Source of the DNA: Micropruina sp.
Lineage (GTDB): Bacteria > Actinomycetota > Actinomycetes > Propionibacteriales > Propionibacteriaceae
NCBI GenBank assembly: GCA_016716635.1
Contig: JADJVZ010000014.1
Span: 434,001-498,000 of the forward strand
Direction: 5' to 3'
DNA length: 64,000 bases
This document shows, one piece after another, positions 1-9,031 of the stretch. The position numbers and the translations under genes were made by a program. The notes beneath the pieces are model-generated. The model searched no databases. It saw nothing but the letters and a program-made list of their open reading frames with translations, and was not told the DNA's origin. Position 1 is the first letter of the stretch. The number at the start of each line of letters is the position of its first letter.

Positions 1-1167
1 CCCCACGATCCAGGGCAGGAGCGTCGGTGTCAGGAGCGCCAGGGTGATACCCGCCACCAACAGGGTCAGCATGCCGGCGACAGCGTTGACGAAGACCTCG
101 GCGCGCCCGTACAACGCGCGCGTGCCGAGCAACAGTCCGAGGCCAACACTCACCATGAGAAAACCACCCGTGGTGGAGGTGGCGACCAGCGGAGTGAGCG
201 CGACGGTGACAATGCCGGAGGCCACACGTAGCGAGAGGGCCACCACGTCAGCCGCGGCCACCTGCGGATCGACGGCCGAGGCGTCGACGCTGGCCTGGGA
301 GGCGGAGGCCAGCGCGTCGATCCTGGCCGGGATTTGGGCGAGCCCGATCCACGGTGCCAGCAGCACCACGACCGTCAAGACCGCCACGACCAGGGCCGCG
401 GCCCGTTGCTCCGACACGTGGCCGAATGCGGTGAGGGACCCGAGCAGCAAGACCGCGAACCCGGCCGTGAGCGGCGCTGCCATGGCGGCTCGCTGCCGGG
501 GCGGAAGTGGGACGAGCCCGGCGGCCCCCAGCAGGAGTCCAGCACCGGCCGCGGCCAGGCGCACGCCGTGCGGGAAACTCGCGGTCAGGGAGTATGCCGC
601 CGACCCACACAAAACGGGCACCGTCAACGCCAGCGCCAACGCGCCGGAGAAGACGGGAATGCGCACCAACACGACGACAGCCAGGACAACCAGGGCGGCG
701 CCGACGAACCCCACCGCGCCGGCGAGCCAGGAATCGCCGCCACCTAGGGCGAGCAGCAAGGCCACCACCGTGAACAACCCCGCTGCGGTGAAGCAGGAGA
801 GCTGGACCGAGTCGCTCCGCACCCAGGGCACGCGGACCGAGTCCACGGCATCGCCGATCGCCTCAACCAAGTCGTCGTAGCGGACGTCCGGCACCGAGCC
901 GCCCGGCACCAGCGTTAAGAAGGCGCCCGCGGACACCCCCAGTTGTTGCAGCGTCTTGGCCTGATCGAGTTCGCGGCCCGAGGCAGTCATGACGCGGAAC
1001 CCTTGGGTCGCGGAGTCGCCGTTCAAGCGTCCGTGCGCCTGCGCCATGCCGGGCAGCAGCTCAACTAACGGAACCACCGAGGGGACGGCCATGTCGAGGC
1101 GTCGTGTGTCCCACAAGACGGAAATCGGGACGAGTACCGCTGGCGGCGTGGCTGGTGTGCTGGCCAT
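1..1167 (-). CDS. eccD: EccD-type membrane protein of type VII secretion, truncated by the window edge
   Basis: EccD builds the multispanning membrane channel of ESX/type VII secretion. The ATG is at 1167 and the frame stays open to base 1 (389 codons), so the C-terminus lies outside the window. The first ~95 residues look like the ubiquitin-like YukD/EccD domain (start MASTPATPPAVLVPISVLWD; later VSAGAFLTLVPGG and RYDDLVEAIGDAV). After that come at least eight hydrophobic spans such as TVVALLLALGGG and LVVLAVVVLVRIPV. It is divergent from the two esx genes that follow. Family placement rests on the ubiquitin-like head plus many spans; a YukD-like paralogue elsewhere in the locus argues the same way. 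Confidence 0.8.
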   Translation of the reverse strand, partial: MASTPATPPAVLVPISVLWDTRRLDMAVPSVVPLVELLPGMAQAHGRLNGDSATQGFRVMTASGRELDQAKTLQQLGVSAGAFLTLVPGGSVPDVRYDDLVEAIGDAVDSVRVPWVRSDSVQLSCFTAAGLFTVVALLLALGGGDSWLAGAVGFVGAALVVLAVVVLVRIPVFSGALALALTVPVLCGSAAYSLTASFPHGVRLAAAGAGLLLGAAGLVPLPPRQRAAMAAPLTAGFAVLLLGSLTAFGHVSEQRAAALVVAVLTVVVLLAPWIGLAQIPARIDALASASQASVDASAVDPQVAAADVVALSLRVASGIVTVALTPLVATSTTGGFLMVSVGLGLLLGTRALYGRAEVFVNAVAGMLTLLVAGITLALLTPTLLPWIVG

Positions 1168-1346
1168 GCAGAGCGCCCCTTCGCTGATGATTCGACCTTG
1201 TCACCAGAAGCTTATCGGGTCAGCCCAGTTGACTCTGGGCGCCCCTAAAGGTGAACCCTTCGATGCCTATACTGAGCCACAGTGGACCGCATTTGGAGTG
1301 GTCCCAACTCGCCTCAGCACGGCTGTGGTCAGTCCAAGGAGGGAAG
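1168..1346. promoter_or_regulatory. Divergent intergenic region between eccD and the esx pair
   Basis: This 179-bp gap separates the starts of the leftward eccD and the rightward esx pair, so it must hold promoters for both. A TATACT hexamer at 1268-1273 is a candidate -10 for the esx genes, but I see no good -35 at 16-18 bp. A GGAGGGAAG ribosome-binding site ends just before the ATG at 1347. Confidence 0.4.
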
Positions 1347-1661
1347 ATGCCAACGATTTCCGCTGCCGATGGCGCACTTATCAAGGGTGCCCAAACGGTG
1401 CAGGAAGGCCGCCGCGATCTGCAGGCCGCTATCACGAAAGTCCGGGGCAGCGTCGACTCCAGCCGGTCCGCCTGGTCGAGCGATGCGTCCGCCGCGTTCG
1501 TCCAACTGATGGAGCGCTGGGACAGTGACGTGACGAAGGTCAACTCGGCCCTTGATGACTTCGAAGCGAACCTGCGCGGCGTCGAGCGTCAGAACCTCGA
1601 TCATGAGGTCCAGCGCAGCGCCACGTTCGCCAAAGCCCAGTCCCGGCTGCGCGCCCAGTAA
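1347..1661 (+). CDS. WXG100/ESAT-6-like protein with a WSS turn
   Basis: This is a small helical protein (104 aa) of the WXG100 type, the substrates and structural partners of type VII secretion. The start at MPTISAADG is chosen because GGAGGG lies directly upstream; the frame continues further 5' without another good ribosome-binding site. The predicted fold is two amphipathic helices around a turn reading SAWSSDASAAF, where WXG is replaced by WSS. The C-terminal helix is FVQLMERWDSDVTKVNSALDDFEANLR. It lies 11 bp before a second WXG100 gene, the usual arrangement for a heterodimer pair. No clear YxxxD/E tail is visible at the very C-terminus. Confidence 0.85.
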   Translation: MPTISAADGALIKGAQTVQEGRRDLQAAITKVRGSVDSSRSAWSSDASAAFVQLMERWDSDVTKVNSALDDFEANLRGVERQNLDHEVQRSATFAKAQSRLRAQ

Positions 1662-1672
1662 GGAGATTCGAC

Positions 1673-1960
1673 ATGGCAAGCATCAGTGTTAAGACCGGCG
1701 AGGTTATCGCCATTCAGGGCGACATCGCAGGTCAGGCGAAGGCCCTTCAGGCCACCCTCGACCAGATGGAGCGCAAGCTCGACGCGCTCCGCACCGAATG
1801 GGCGGGTGGCGCCCAAGAGGCTTACTTCACCGCCAAGACCCGTTGGGACGCCGGCATGGCCGACCTTCAGGAAGTTTTGGCCCAGGTGATCGTCCTCATC
1901 GGCGACGCCGCTCAGGGTTACGACGAAGTCGACGCGCACAACGCCAAGCGCTTCCAGTAA
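1673..1960 (+). CDS. WXG100/ESAT-6-like protein (canonical WAG motif)
   Basis: This 95-aa WXG100 protein is the likely partner of the gene just upstream. The central turn is LRTEWAGGAQEAYFT, a canonical W-x-G, flanked by helices of about 40 residues. An AAGGAG ribosome-binding site lies just before ATG 1673, and the pair is evidently co-transcribed. The C-terminal helix contains GYDEVDAHNAKRF, so a Y-x-x-x-D secretion-like signal (YDEVD) is present here but not in its partner; in known ESX pairs only one partner carries the signal. It is followed by a strong hairpin that ends the transcript. Confidence 0.92.
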   Translation: MASISVKTGEVIAIQGDIAGQAKALQATLDQMERKLDALRTEWAGGAQEAYFTAKTRWDAGMADLQEVLAQVIVLIGDAAQGYDEVDAHNAKRFQ

Positions 1961-1981
1961 GTCAGACACCACACGCGCTCT

Positions 1982-2013
1982 CGGCGCCGATCCCTGGTAA
2001 GGGGTCGGCGCCG
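1982..2013 (+). terminator. GC-rich hairpin between converging genes
   Basis: The arms 1982-1994 (CGGCGCCGATCCC) and 2001-2013 (GGGGTCGGCGCCG) pair over 13 bp with one G-U/A-C mismatch and a 6-nt loop. It lies between the esx pair and the converging RDD-FHA gene, so it may act in both directions. No long T tract follows, as is common in high-GC actinobacteria. Confidence 0.65.
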
Positions 2014-2030
2014 ATTGCTGTCCACCTGGC

Positions 2031-3104
2031 CTAAGCGGGACCGGTCAGGGTGAGCCGACGTTCCCCCATGATCAGCGTGGTGCCCAGGGGGACAGCGGTG
2101 CGTTCTCCACGCACCAGTTCCACGAGTCGTCCATCGGGCAGCAGCGCCGACGTGCCATTGCCGGAGAACGCATCTTCGACCCACACCCCCGCAACGTCGC
2201 GTCCGAGGCGGACGTGCGTCCGCGAGAGGGATCTGGTCGGGTCCGGGATGGCGATTTCGAGCTCGCCCGTTCCTTCCTGCGCGGCCGGTGCGCGGCCGAG
2301 CACCGCCACCCCGACGAGCTCGGCGCGCATCCCCGAATCAAGGACGATCCACACCGGCGGCAGCGCTGGAACGATGGGGGCGGGCGTCGAGACGGTGGGC
2401 GCGGGCGCCATCTGGGCCGCCACGATCGGAGCGGGCGCCTGGACCATTGGCATCGGCTGGGCGCTGGTCAACCTCGGGGTGGTGGGGATGGAGGGCATCG
2501 TTTCGTAGGCTCGCCGAGCGTCCGACGGCGGTGCGAGCGAGGGGGCCACGGAAGCCGGTTCCACGGGAGCTGCCGCGGCCTGCCCGGGGGCGAACCCCGA
2601 CCAACTGTCAGTCGCGGCGCGCTGGCTGGCCCCCGGTGTCACGACGCGGGCCACGCTAGCCCGAGCCTCCCCTCGCGTGTCGCTCGCTGCGGTGCCAGCG
2701 ACCTTGTCGATCCAGTCTTGGCCCTCGCGCGACAGCGCCGTGGTCACCAGCGGCCCGATGGCCGTCAGGTGCAGTGCCCCGAAAATCACCGAACGAATGC
2801 CCTCGGCTCGCAGTCCTGGAGCGTGATCGGTGCCGGCTGCGTTGGCCACCGTCCGAGTTGCCCAGCCACCGGGAGTCACGCCCAGCGCGGCCCGCGCCAG
2901 CGTCAGGCCCACCCAAGCCTCGACGGCCACGATGCCCGCCGGGACGACGGCCCGAGTGAAATACCACCACAAGCCGCCGCTCACGAGCACGACCACGAGG
3001 TCAATGAGGTAGGCCGTCACCCGCAGGCCTGCTCCGGCCGGGCTCACGGTCGCCACGGAGGCGGTGCCACGAGAGGCCCTCTGGACGGTGCTGCGGACGG
3101 TCAT
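2031..3104 (-). CDS. RDD-like membrane protein with C-terminal FHA domain
   Basis: This 357-aa protein has an N-terminal membrane part resembling the RDD family (VTAYLIDLVVVLVSGGLWWY, then LGVTPGGWATRT and further hydrophobic stretches to ~residue 130). A Pro/Ala-rich linker (~170-245) follows, with a C-terminal forkhead-associated domain. The FHA signature is visible as LGRAPA, then SLSRTHVRLGRD and GNGTSALL, the residues that bind phosphothreonine. Its start overlaps the stop of the upstream EccD-like gene by 4 bp, so the two are coupled. Placement inside the ESX locus suggests a phosphorylation-sensing membrane partner of the secretion machine. No kinase is encoded in the window. Confidence 0.8.
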   Translation of the reverse strand: MTVRSTVQRASRGTASVATVSPAGAGLRVTAYLIDLVVVLVSGGLWWYFTRAVVPAGIVAVEAWVGLTLARAALGVTPGGWATRTVANAAGTDHAPGLRAEGIRSVIFGALHLTAIGPLVTTALSREGQDWIDKVAGTAASDTRGEARASVARVVTPGASQRAATDSWSGFAPGQAAAAPVEPASVAPSLAPPSDARRAYETMPSIPTTPRLTSAQPMPMVQAPAPIVAAQMAPAPTVSTPAPIVPALPPVWIVLDSGMRAELVGVAVLGRAPAAQEGTGELEIAIPDPTRSLSRTHVRLGRDVAGVWVEDAFSGNGTSALLPDGRLVELVRGERTAVPLGTTLIMGERRLTLTGPA

Positions 3105-4441
3105 GACGCCACCTGACGAATGAGGTCGAACGCCCCGGAGGCGATGAGGGCCGCCGGGAGGACAACGACGAGGGCAAGACCCTGCACGATATCGGCGATC
3201 CGGGAGAGGAGGACGGATCCCGGTTCACGGGTCGCTTGGACGGTACCGAAGGCGAGGGCGATACCGATGAGCGTCAAACCACCCACGGACGCCAGCATCC
3301 ACACGCCGCCCAATGCGGCCAGCCAAACCGCCACCGCGCCCAGGATCGCGCCGGCCCCGAAGCGCGGCAGTCGTCGGACGAGCGGCGATCGGTCATGGCG
3401 GACGAATAGCGCCAACGACACCACAGCGGCGGCCACGGTGGCCAGTGCCCCCCAGCCTCGCGGGGTGTCGGTGCCGATCAAGGGCAGGACGAACGGCGCC
3501 GACACGACGGCAACGGCGACGCTGGCCACGGTCACCGAATTCGTGACCGCCGCTCCGTGTTCGACGCTGCGCATGATGCGCGGCCGCGTGATCCGCCCTG
3601 GGGGCACCACGTTCGGAGCCCGAACGGCGGAGGCGGATGTCGTTAGCGCTGGCAGATCGACGAGCTGTGATTCGGGGACGGGCATCGAGAAGTTGGGAAC
3701 GAGGCGAATGGCGTAAATCGAGGCCGCGAGCAGCAGCGGCGCAAGCTGCGAGGGCCCCCCACCGAGGAGAACTGTGAGCGTGATGCAGAGGGCTAGCACC
3801 CCCCAGAACCCGGCCGCGACCTGGGCCAACGGACGCCGCACCACGATCCAGATCACGAACGCAGCCAGCAAAGCTCCGGTGGTGGCGAGCACCGGAGCAA
3901 GGGCACGAGAGGTCGAGGCCGCCGGGTCAAGCACGGCCAGGACCGGGGCGCCAAGAAGCGCCGGGAGCCCCAAGGAACCGGCCACCGAACCGCGGATCTC
4001 CTCGCGGCGGACGAGCGCCAACGCGAGGACGACCGCCAGGGCGGCGGCGCCGACGCGCGCTGGCCACGGCACGTCGGCCAGCCCCATGAGGAGTGGGGCG
4101 CCGAGCACGCCCACGTCCAGGAAGACCACGAACAGCAGGGCGCTCACTACGGCGGCCCATGACGCGAAGCGGCTGTCTTTCGTGGCGCGGGCGGCCCGCA
4201 CAGCGGCGGCGCTGGCCCCCGATTCCGTGACCGCGAGAACCACACCGCTGGGAAGGTCGGCTCCGATCATGGCCGCGAGGTCTGCCGAACCGCCGTCGGA
4301 GCGCGTCACCGCAAACTCCCCCGCAGACGTATCGATCTGCAGCATCGCCAGCAATCCGGCCACGGTCGTCCCTACGGGAACGGCGACATCGTGCGTACCG
4401 GTTCCGGAAACAATCGTGGCCGTCGCCCGTTGCGCTGCCAC
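3101..4441 (-). CDS. Second EccD-like membrane protein
   Basis: The 446-aa protein starts with GTG at 4441. Residues 1-75 form a ubiquitin-like domain (ATATIVSGTGTHDVAVPVGT, GVVLAVTES). About ten hydrophobic spans follow, among them AVVSALLFVVFLDVGVLG, AALAVVLALALV and IADIVQGLALVVVLPAALIA. This architecture matches EccD. It is shorter in the soluble part than usual and distinct from the truncated EccD at the left edge, so the locus has two YukD-membrane proteins. It is divergent from eccC and overlaps the downstream RDD-FHA gene by 4 bp. Whether the two EccD-like proteins form a heteromeric channel is unknown. Confidence 0.78.
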   Translation of the reverse strand: MAAQRATATIVSGTGTHDVAVPVGTTVAGLLAMLQIDTSAGEFAVTRSDGGSADLAAMIGADLPSGVVLAVTESGASAAAVRAARATKDSRFASWAAVVSALLFVVFLDVGVLGAPLLMGLADVPWPARVGAAALAVVLALALVRREEIRGSVAGSLGLPALLGAPVLAVLDPAASTSRALAPVLATTGALLAAFVIWIVVRRPLAQVAAGFWGVLALCITLTVLLGGGPSQLAPLLLAASIYAIRLVPNFSMPVPESQLVDLPALTTSASAVRAPNVVPPGRITRPRIMRSVEHGAAVTNSVTVASVAVAVVSAPFVLPLIGTDTPRGWGALATVAAAVVSLALFVRHDRSPLVRRLPRFGAGAILGAVAVWLAALGGVWMLASVGGLTLIGIALAFGTVQATREPGSVLLSRIADIVQGLALVVVLPAALIASGAFDLIRQVAS

Positions 4442-4525
4442 GCCTATCCCCCCATCATTCGCGTCCTATGAGCCTTCATCCCCGACGATAGTATGGATCG
4501 GCCCGGCAACCGCATGGAGGACCAA

Positions 4526-7500
4526 ATGTCTGTGAGCAACGTGCGAACCGAAGAGACGGGCGTCCCTCAATTACCGACGGGGCTTCTCACCATTCAGCCG
4601 CCTCCCGATCGCACGGCAGCGGCCGGTCCTGGCAACCTTTTGGCGACGTTGATTCCGATGATGGGATCCGTCGGCGTGATGGTGTTCATGGCGATGTCTA
4701 ATGGGCAAAACCCGCAAATGATGATTGCGGGCGGGGCGATGGCCGGGGCCATGCTCTTGATGGTCGGATTCAATATCTATCGCCAGGTCGGCGGGCATCG
4801 GCAGGCTGTGAACACGACCCGGCGCGAGTACCTCGCCTACCTGGCCGAGATGCGTGACACCGTCCGGACGGCCGCACGCATGCAGCGGCGGCACACGAGT
4901 TGGCGCCTCCCGGACCCCGGCTCGCTGGTGTTGGTCGCCGAGGAGGGCAGCCGGCTGTGGGAGCGGGAGCAGGGTGCCGCGGATCTGTTGGCGGTCCGCA
5001 TCGGCACTTCAACGCAAGACCTGTCGATGGACTTGGAGTCGCCCGAGCTGCCGCCTTTGGCCGACCCGGACGCCGTCTGCTTGTCGGCCCTGAATCGCTT
5101 CCTGGTCACCCACGCGACGGTGGACAACATGCCCTTCGGGGTTCCGCTCGGCGCGCTGTCGCACATTGAGGTGGCGGGCAACCCCGAGGACGCCTGCGCC
5201 GAGGTGCGGTCGATGGCCGTCCACGCGGCGGTTTTCGTGCCTCCGACGCTGTTGAAGATCGCCGTCCTCTGCAGCGAGGCGGCCCGGTCGCGTTGGGAGT
5301 GGATCAAGTGGCTCCCCCACGCACGGTCGTCCGAGGAGTCGGACGCCTTGGGCGCGGCCCGTCTGCTGGCCACCAACATGGCCGACCTGACGGACCTGCT
5401 GGGCGAAGACGTCACCACGCGCGACGGGTTCAGCCCCCGCGACGACGGCACCGCGTGGCCGCACGTGCTGTTGATCGTCGACGACTTCGCCGTGCCCGCC
5501 AACACCCGCCTGGGATCCCGGGAGGGGACGAAGGGCGTCACCGTCATCACGATGCCCACGTCGTGGGGGGCGTTGACTTCCCCCTCGACCTTGCGGCTCC
5601 TGCTGCGCCCCGGGGTGGGTGGCGAACGGGGGCAGATTGAGGCCATCCTGCTCGATTCGGCGCCGGTCGTGGGGGTCCCCGACGCGCTGAGCATCGAGCA
5701 GGCCGAAGCCACGGCTCGCCGCCTGGCCCCCTGGAGCGAAACCGAGCGCCCGGAAGCCGATTCCCCGGCGGGCCGTTCGGATCCCAAGCGCGCCGTCGAC
5801 CTCATGGAACTGCTCGACATCGGGGACATCCGCGACTTCGATCCCGAGCGGCAGTGGGCGCGGCGAATGGGCCGCGACCGGTTGCGGGTGCCCTTCGCGG
5901 TCACCCCCGAGGGCATCCCCGTCACCCTCGACATCAAGGAGTCGGCCGAGCAGGGCGTCGGTCCGCACGGGCTGCTGATCGGCGCGACAGGCTCGGGCAA
6001 GTCCGAGGTGCTGCGCACTCTGACGCTGGCCTTGGCGTTGACGCACTCCCCCGAGCAACTCAACTTCGTGCTGGTCGACTTCAAGGGCGGCGCCACGTTC
6101 GCCGGCATGGCCGACCTGCCCCACGTGTCCGCCATGATCTCCAACCTCGAATCGGAACTGTCGCTGGTCGACCGCATGCAGGACGCCCTTCGCGGTGAAA
6201 TGGTCCGACGGCAGGAGCTGTTGCGGAGCGCCGGCAACTACGCGAACGTGAGCGACTACGAAGCCGACCGCATCGCCGGCAAGCACCAATCGCCGCCCCT
6301 GCCTGCCTTGTTCATCGTGTTGGACGAGTTCTCCGAGCTGCTGAGCGCTAAGCCGGACTTCATCGACACCTTTGTGGCAGTAGGACGCCTCGGACGCTCG
6401 ATGTGGATCCACCTGCTGCTCGCGTCGCAGCGCTTGGAAGAAGGGCGCCTCCGGGGCCTGGATTCGCACCTGTCGTACCGCGTCGGCCTGAAGACCTTTT
6501 CGGCCAGCGAGTCACGGACGGTGCTGGGGGTGCCGGACGCATTCGAGCTGCCCCCCTTCCCGGGCGTGGGCTACCTGAAGGCCGGCACCGAATCGATGAC
6601 CCGCTTCCGGGCCTCGTACGTGGCGGCTCCGCCGCCAGCGCGGCGCCATAGTGCGGCCTCCGCGCAGCGAGCAGGGGCACCCGCGGCCCCGATTCGGGTC
6701 CTGCCGTTCACCTCGCTGCCCCAGCTTGACCTCGACGACGCCGCGTCCGTCCTGCCGGTTGATTCCGGACCGTTCGTGATGCCGGGCGACGAGCGATGGT
6801 CCGACATGAGCGAGCTCGACATCGCCGTGCAGCGCATGAAGGGCAAGGGCACCCCTGCGCACCAGGTGTGGTTGCCGCCGCTCGATGTGCCCGAGACCCT
6901 CGATCGGCTCATGCCCGATGTTGCTGTCGACCCACGGCTCGGGCTGGTCTCGGCCGCGTGGCGCGAGCGGGGTCCGCTCCGGGTGCCCGTGGGCATCAAG
7001 GACCTGCCGCTTGAGCAGCGGCGCGAACTACTCGAGCTCGATTTCTCGGGGGCGGGCGGAAACCTCACGATCATCGGCGGGCCGCTGACGGGCAAGTCCA
7101 CGGCGCTGCGGACGTTGGTGATGAGCCTCAGCCTCACCAACACGCCGGACGAGGTGCAGTTCTACATCATGGACTTCGGCGGCGGGACGTTCGCCTCCTT
7201 CGAGGGGGCTGAGCATATAGCTGGCGTGGCCACCCGCGACCACCCCGACACGGTCTTCCGCATGGTGGCCGAGCTCGAAGGGATCATCGCCGACCGCGAG
7301 CGCTATTTCCGGGCCAACCGCATCGATTCGATGACGACCTACCGGGAGGGGCGCGCCCAGGGCCGCTTCAACGACGGCTACGGCGACGTGTTCTTGATCA
7401 TCGACGGGTGGGCGTCGGTCCGCGCGGACTTCGAGGACCTCGAGGCCCGGCTGCAGGCGTTGATCGCGCGCTCGTTGACCTTTGGCGTTCACGTGGTGCT

Positions 7501-8551
7501 GTCGTCCGGACGCTGGATGGATCTGCGCCAGCCGATCCGCGACGTCATGGGCAACCGCCTGGAGCTGCGGCTGGGCGACCCGTCGGAGTCGGAGTTGGCA
7601 CGCGGCACGAACTCGGCGATCGCGCGCCGCGTGCCCGAGAAGCGTCCGGGGCGCGGGATCGATGTCGGCATGCACGACGTGCTGTGGGCACTGCCGCGGG
7701 CCGACGGCGATCAGAATCCCGCCACCCTTGCCGCGGGCGTCTCGACGACGCTGGAGAAGATCGCCAAGTCCTGGCCGGGACGTCCGGGCCCGAAGCTGCG
7801 CCTGCTGCCGACCCAGATCACCCTGGACGAACTCCACACAGCGGCACCGGAGGCGACGGGACTCATGCTCGGCATCGAGGAGTCGCGCCTGGGGGCGCTC
7901 ACCTTCGATCCGGCCCAAGAGAGCCATCTGTACCTGCTGGGCGACGCGAAATCGGGCAAGTCGAGCTTCCTTCGAGCGTTCTCTCGCGAACTGCGCCGGG
8001 CGTACACCGCCGACCAGGCCCAGCTGTTTGTCGTGGACTTCCGTCGCGCGCTTCTCGGGGAGGTGCCGGAGGAATATCTCGCCGGTTATCTCACGACGCG
8101 CGAGCAGGCCGACGATGAGATCTCAGGCCTGGCCGAGTTCCTGGCGACCCGGCGTCCGGGCAACGACGTCACCCCCGATCAGCTGCGGGATCGCTCGTGG
8201 TGGAAGGGCGCGGAGGCCTGGGTGCTGGTCGACGATTACGACATGGTCGCCACGAACGCCGGAAATCCGCTGGCACCCCTGCAGCCCCTCATGGCACAAG
8301 CCCAAGACATCGGCCTGCACATCATCGTGACTCGCCGCTCGGGTGGTGCCTCGCGCGGCATGTACGAACCCATCCTGCAGACCATGACCGAGCTCGGGTC
8401 CTCCGGCGTATTGCTCTCCGGAAATCCCGACGAGGGCGCCCTCATCGGCCGTGTGAAACCCATGAAATCCCCACCCGGACGGGCCCAATACGTCACCCGC
8501 GAAACCGGACGAGTCGTCGCCCAACTTGCCTGGGCACCGCCCCAGCAATAA
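4526..8551 (+). CDS. eccC: EccC, FtsK/SpoIIIE-type ATPase of type VII secretion
   Basis: EccC is the motor and substrate receptor of ESX secretion. The frame is open from 4493, but I choose ATG 4526 because GGAGG sits 6 bp upstream, giving 1341 aa. Two N-terminal membrane spans (LIPMMGSVGVMVFMAMSNG and MIAGGAMAGAMLLMVGF) precede three ATPase domains. The P-loops are GATGSGKSE (~residue 486), GGPLTGKST (~851) and GDAKSGKSS (~1139). Domain 1 has a full Walker B (LFIVLDEF). Domain 2 reads VFLIIDGWAS and domain 3 WVLVDDYDM, so the second acidic residue is lost or changed, as in other EccC proteins where only domain 1 is fully active. It is a single fused chain, not split EccCa/EccCb. Confidence 0.95.
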   Translation: MSVSNVRTEETGVPQLPTGLLTIQPPPDRTAAAGPGNLLATLIPMMGSVGVMVFMAMSNGQNPQMMIAGGAMAGAMLLMVGFNIYRQVGGHRQAVNTTRREYLAYLAEMRDTVRTAARMQRRHTSWRLPDPGSLVLVAEEGSRLWEREQGAADLLAVRIGTSTQDLSMDLESPELPPLADPDAVCLSALNRFLVTHATVDNMPFGVPLGALSHIEVAGNPEDACAEVRSMAVHAAVFVPPTLLKIAVLCSEAARSRWEWIKWLPHARSSEESDALGAARLLATNMADLTDLLGEDVTTRDGFSPRDDGTAWPHVLLIVDDFAVPANTRLGSREGTKGVTVITMPTSWGALTSPSTLRLLLRPGVGGERGQIEAILLDSAPVVGVPDALSIEQAEATARRLAPWSETERPEADSPAGRSDPKRAVDLMELLDIGDIRDFDPERQWARRMGRDRLRVPFAVTPEGIPVTLDIKESAEQGVGPHGLLIGATGSGKSEVLRTLTLALALTHSPEQLNFVLVDFKGGATFAGMADLPHVSAMISNLESELSLVDRMQDALRGEMVRRQELLRSAGNYANVSDYEADRIAGKHQSPPLPALFIVLDEFSELLSAKPDFIDTFVAVGRLGRSMWIHLLLASQRLEEGRLRGLDSHLSYRVGLKTFSASESRTVLGVPDAFELPPFPGVGYLKAGTESMTRFRASYVAAPPPARRHSAASAQRAGAPAAPIRVLPFTSLPQLDLDDAASVLPVDSGPFVMPGDERWSDMSELDIAVQRMKGKGTPAHQVWLPPLDVPETLDRLMPDVAVDPRLGLVSAAWRERGPLRVPVGIKDLPLEQRRELLELDFSGAGGNLTIIGGPLTGKSTALRTLVMSLSLTNTPDEVQFYIMDFGGGTFASFEGAEHIAGVATRDHPDTVFRMVAELEGIIADRERYFRANRIDSMTTYREGRAQGRFNDGYGDVFLIIDGWASVRADFEDLEARLQALIARSLTFGVHVVLSSGRWMDLRQPIRDVMGNRLELRLGDPSESELARGTNSAIARRVPEKRPGRGIDVGMHDVLWALPRADGDQNPATLAAGVSTTLEKIAKSWPGRPGPKLRLLPTQITLDELHTAAPEATGLMLGIEESRLGALTFDPAQESHLYLLGDAKSGKSSFLRAFSRELRRAYTADQAQLFVVDFRRALLGEVPEEYLAGYLTTREQADDEISGLAEFLATRRPGNDVTPDQLRDRSWWKGAEAWVLVDDYDMVATNAGNPLAPLQPLMAQAQDIGLHIIVTRRSGGASRGMYEPILQTMTELGSSGVLLSGNPDEGALIGRVKPMKSPPGRAQYVTRETGRVVAQLAWAPPQQ

Positions 8552-8655
8552 GAGCGAACTCAACCTTTTGTCGAGGCCGCTCCCACACCTCCTGCGCCGT
8601 CCGCGTGACTCCCGGCGCAGAGACGCTGGCCGATCAGGCGGGGAAACTCAAGTAG

Positions 8656-8935
8656 TCACCGTGGCGGATTGAGCACCCACGCCACGATGCACATCACCAC
8701 GACAATGACGGCGCTGGCGACGATATACGGACGGTTCTGCCTGATCGTGTCATCGAGGCGTTGACCAGGTAGCTGCGCAGCCACCGCCTTGCGCTGCACG
8801 ATGACCCGCGAAACCAGCCCCTAGGAGTGCCAGCATGAGCGCTTCCTTGCTCGCCTGGGCGCGCACCGCCCCGATGAACAACACCACGGTTGCGGCGCCG
8901 AACAGGCCCACGAGGACATATCTCTGCCACTTCAT
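8656..8935 (-). pseudogene. Small two-span membrane protein gene, frameshifted
   Basis: Starting at ATG 8935 the frame reads MKWQRYVLVGLFGAATVVLF, one membrane span, then KEALMLALLG, and then drifts to an early stop. If one base is shifted in the G run near 8820, the other frame continues as RVIVQRKAVAAQLPGQRL, RQNRPYIVASAVIVVVMCIV and ends WVLNPPR with a stop at 8656. Together they would make a ~92-aa protein with two spans and a basic linker. It is the last gene of the leftward ESX operon. Either the copy is inactive, or there is a sequencing indel in the GGGG tract, or frameshifting is programmed. Confidence 0.55.
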
Positions 8936-9031
8936 ATAAGGAAGTCTGGCATTCCAGGAACGAAGGCTTCGGTGCACAGGTCGCATCAACACAATCCCCT
9001 CGAGAAACCCACAACCGACAGCCAATCAGGC

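Noticed and set aside
4837..6469. Two long minus-strand reading frames (466 and 486 codons) inside eccC
   Set aside because: They are antisense to a clear FtsK-type ATPase, rich in Arg/Ser/Gly, and have no domain or ribosome-binding site. They are high-GC shadow frames.
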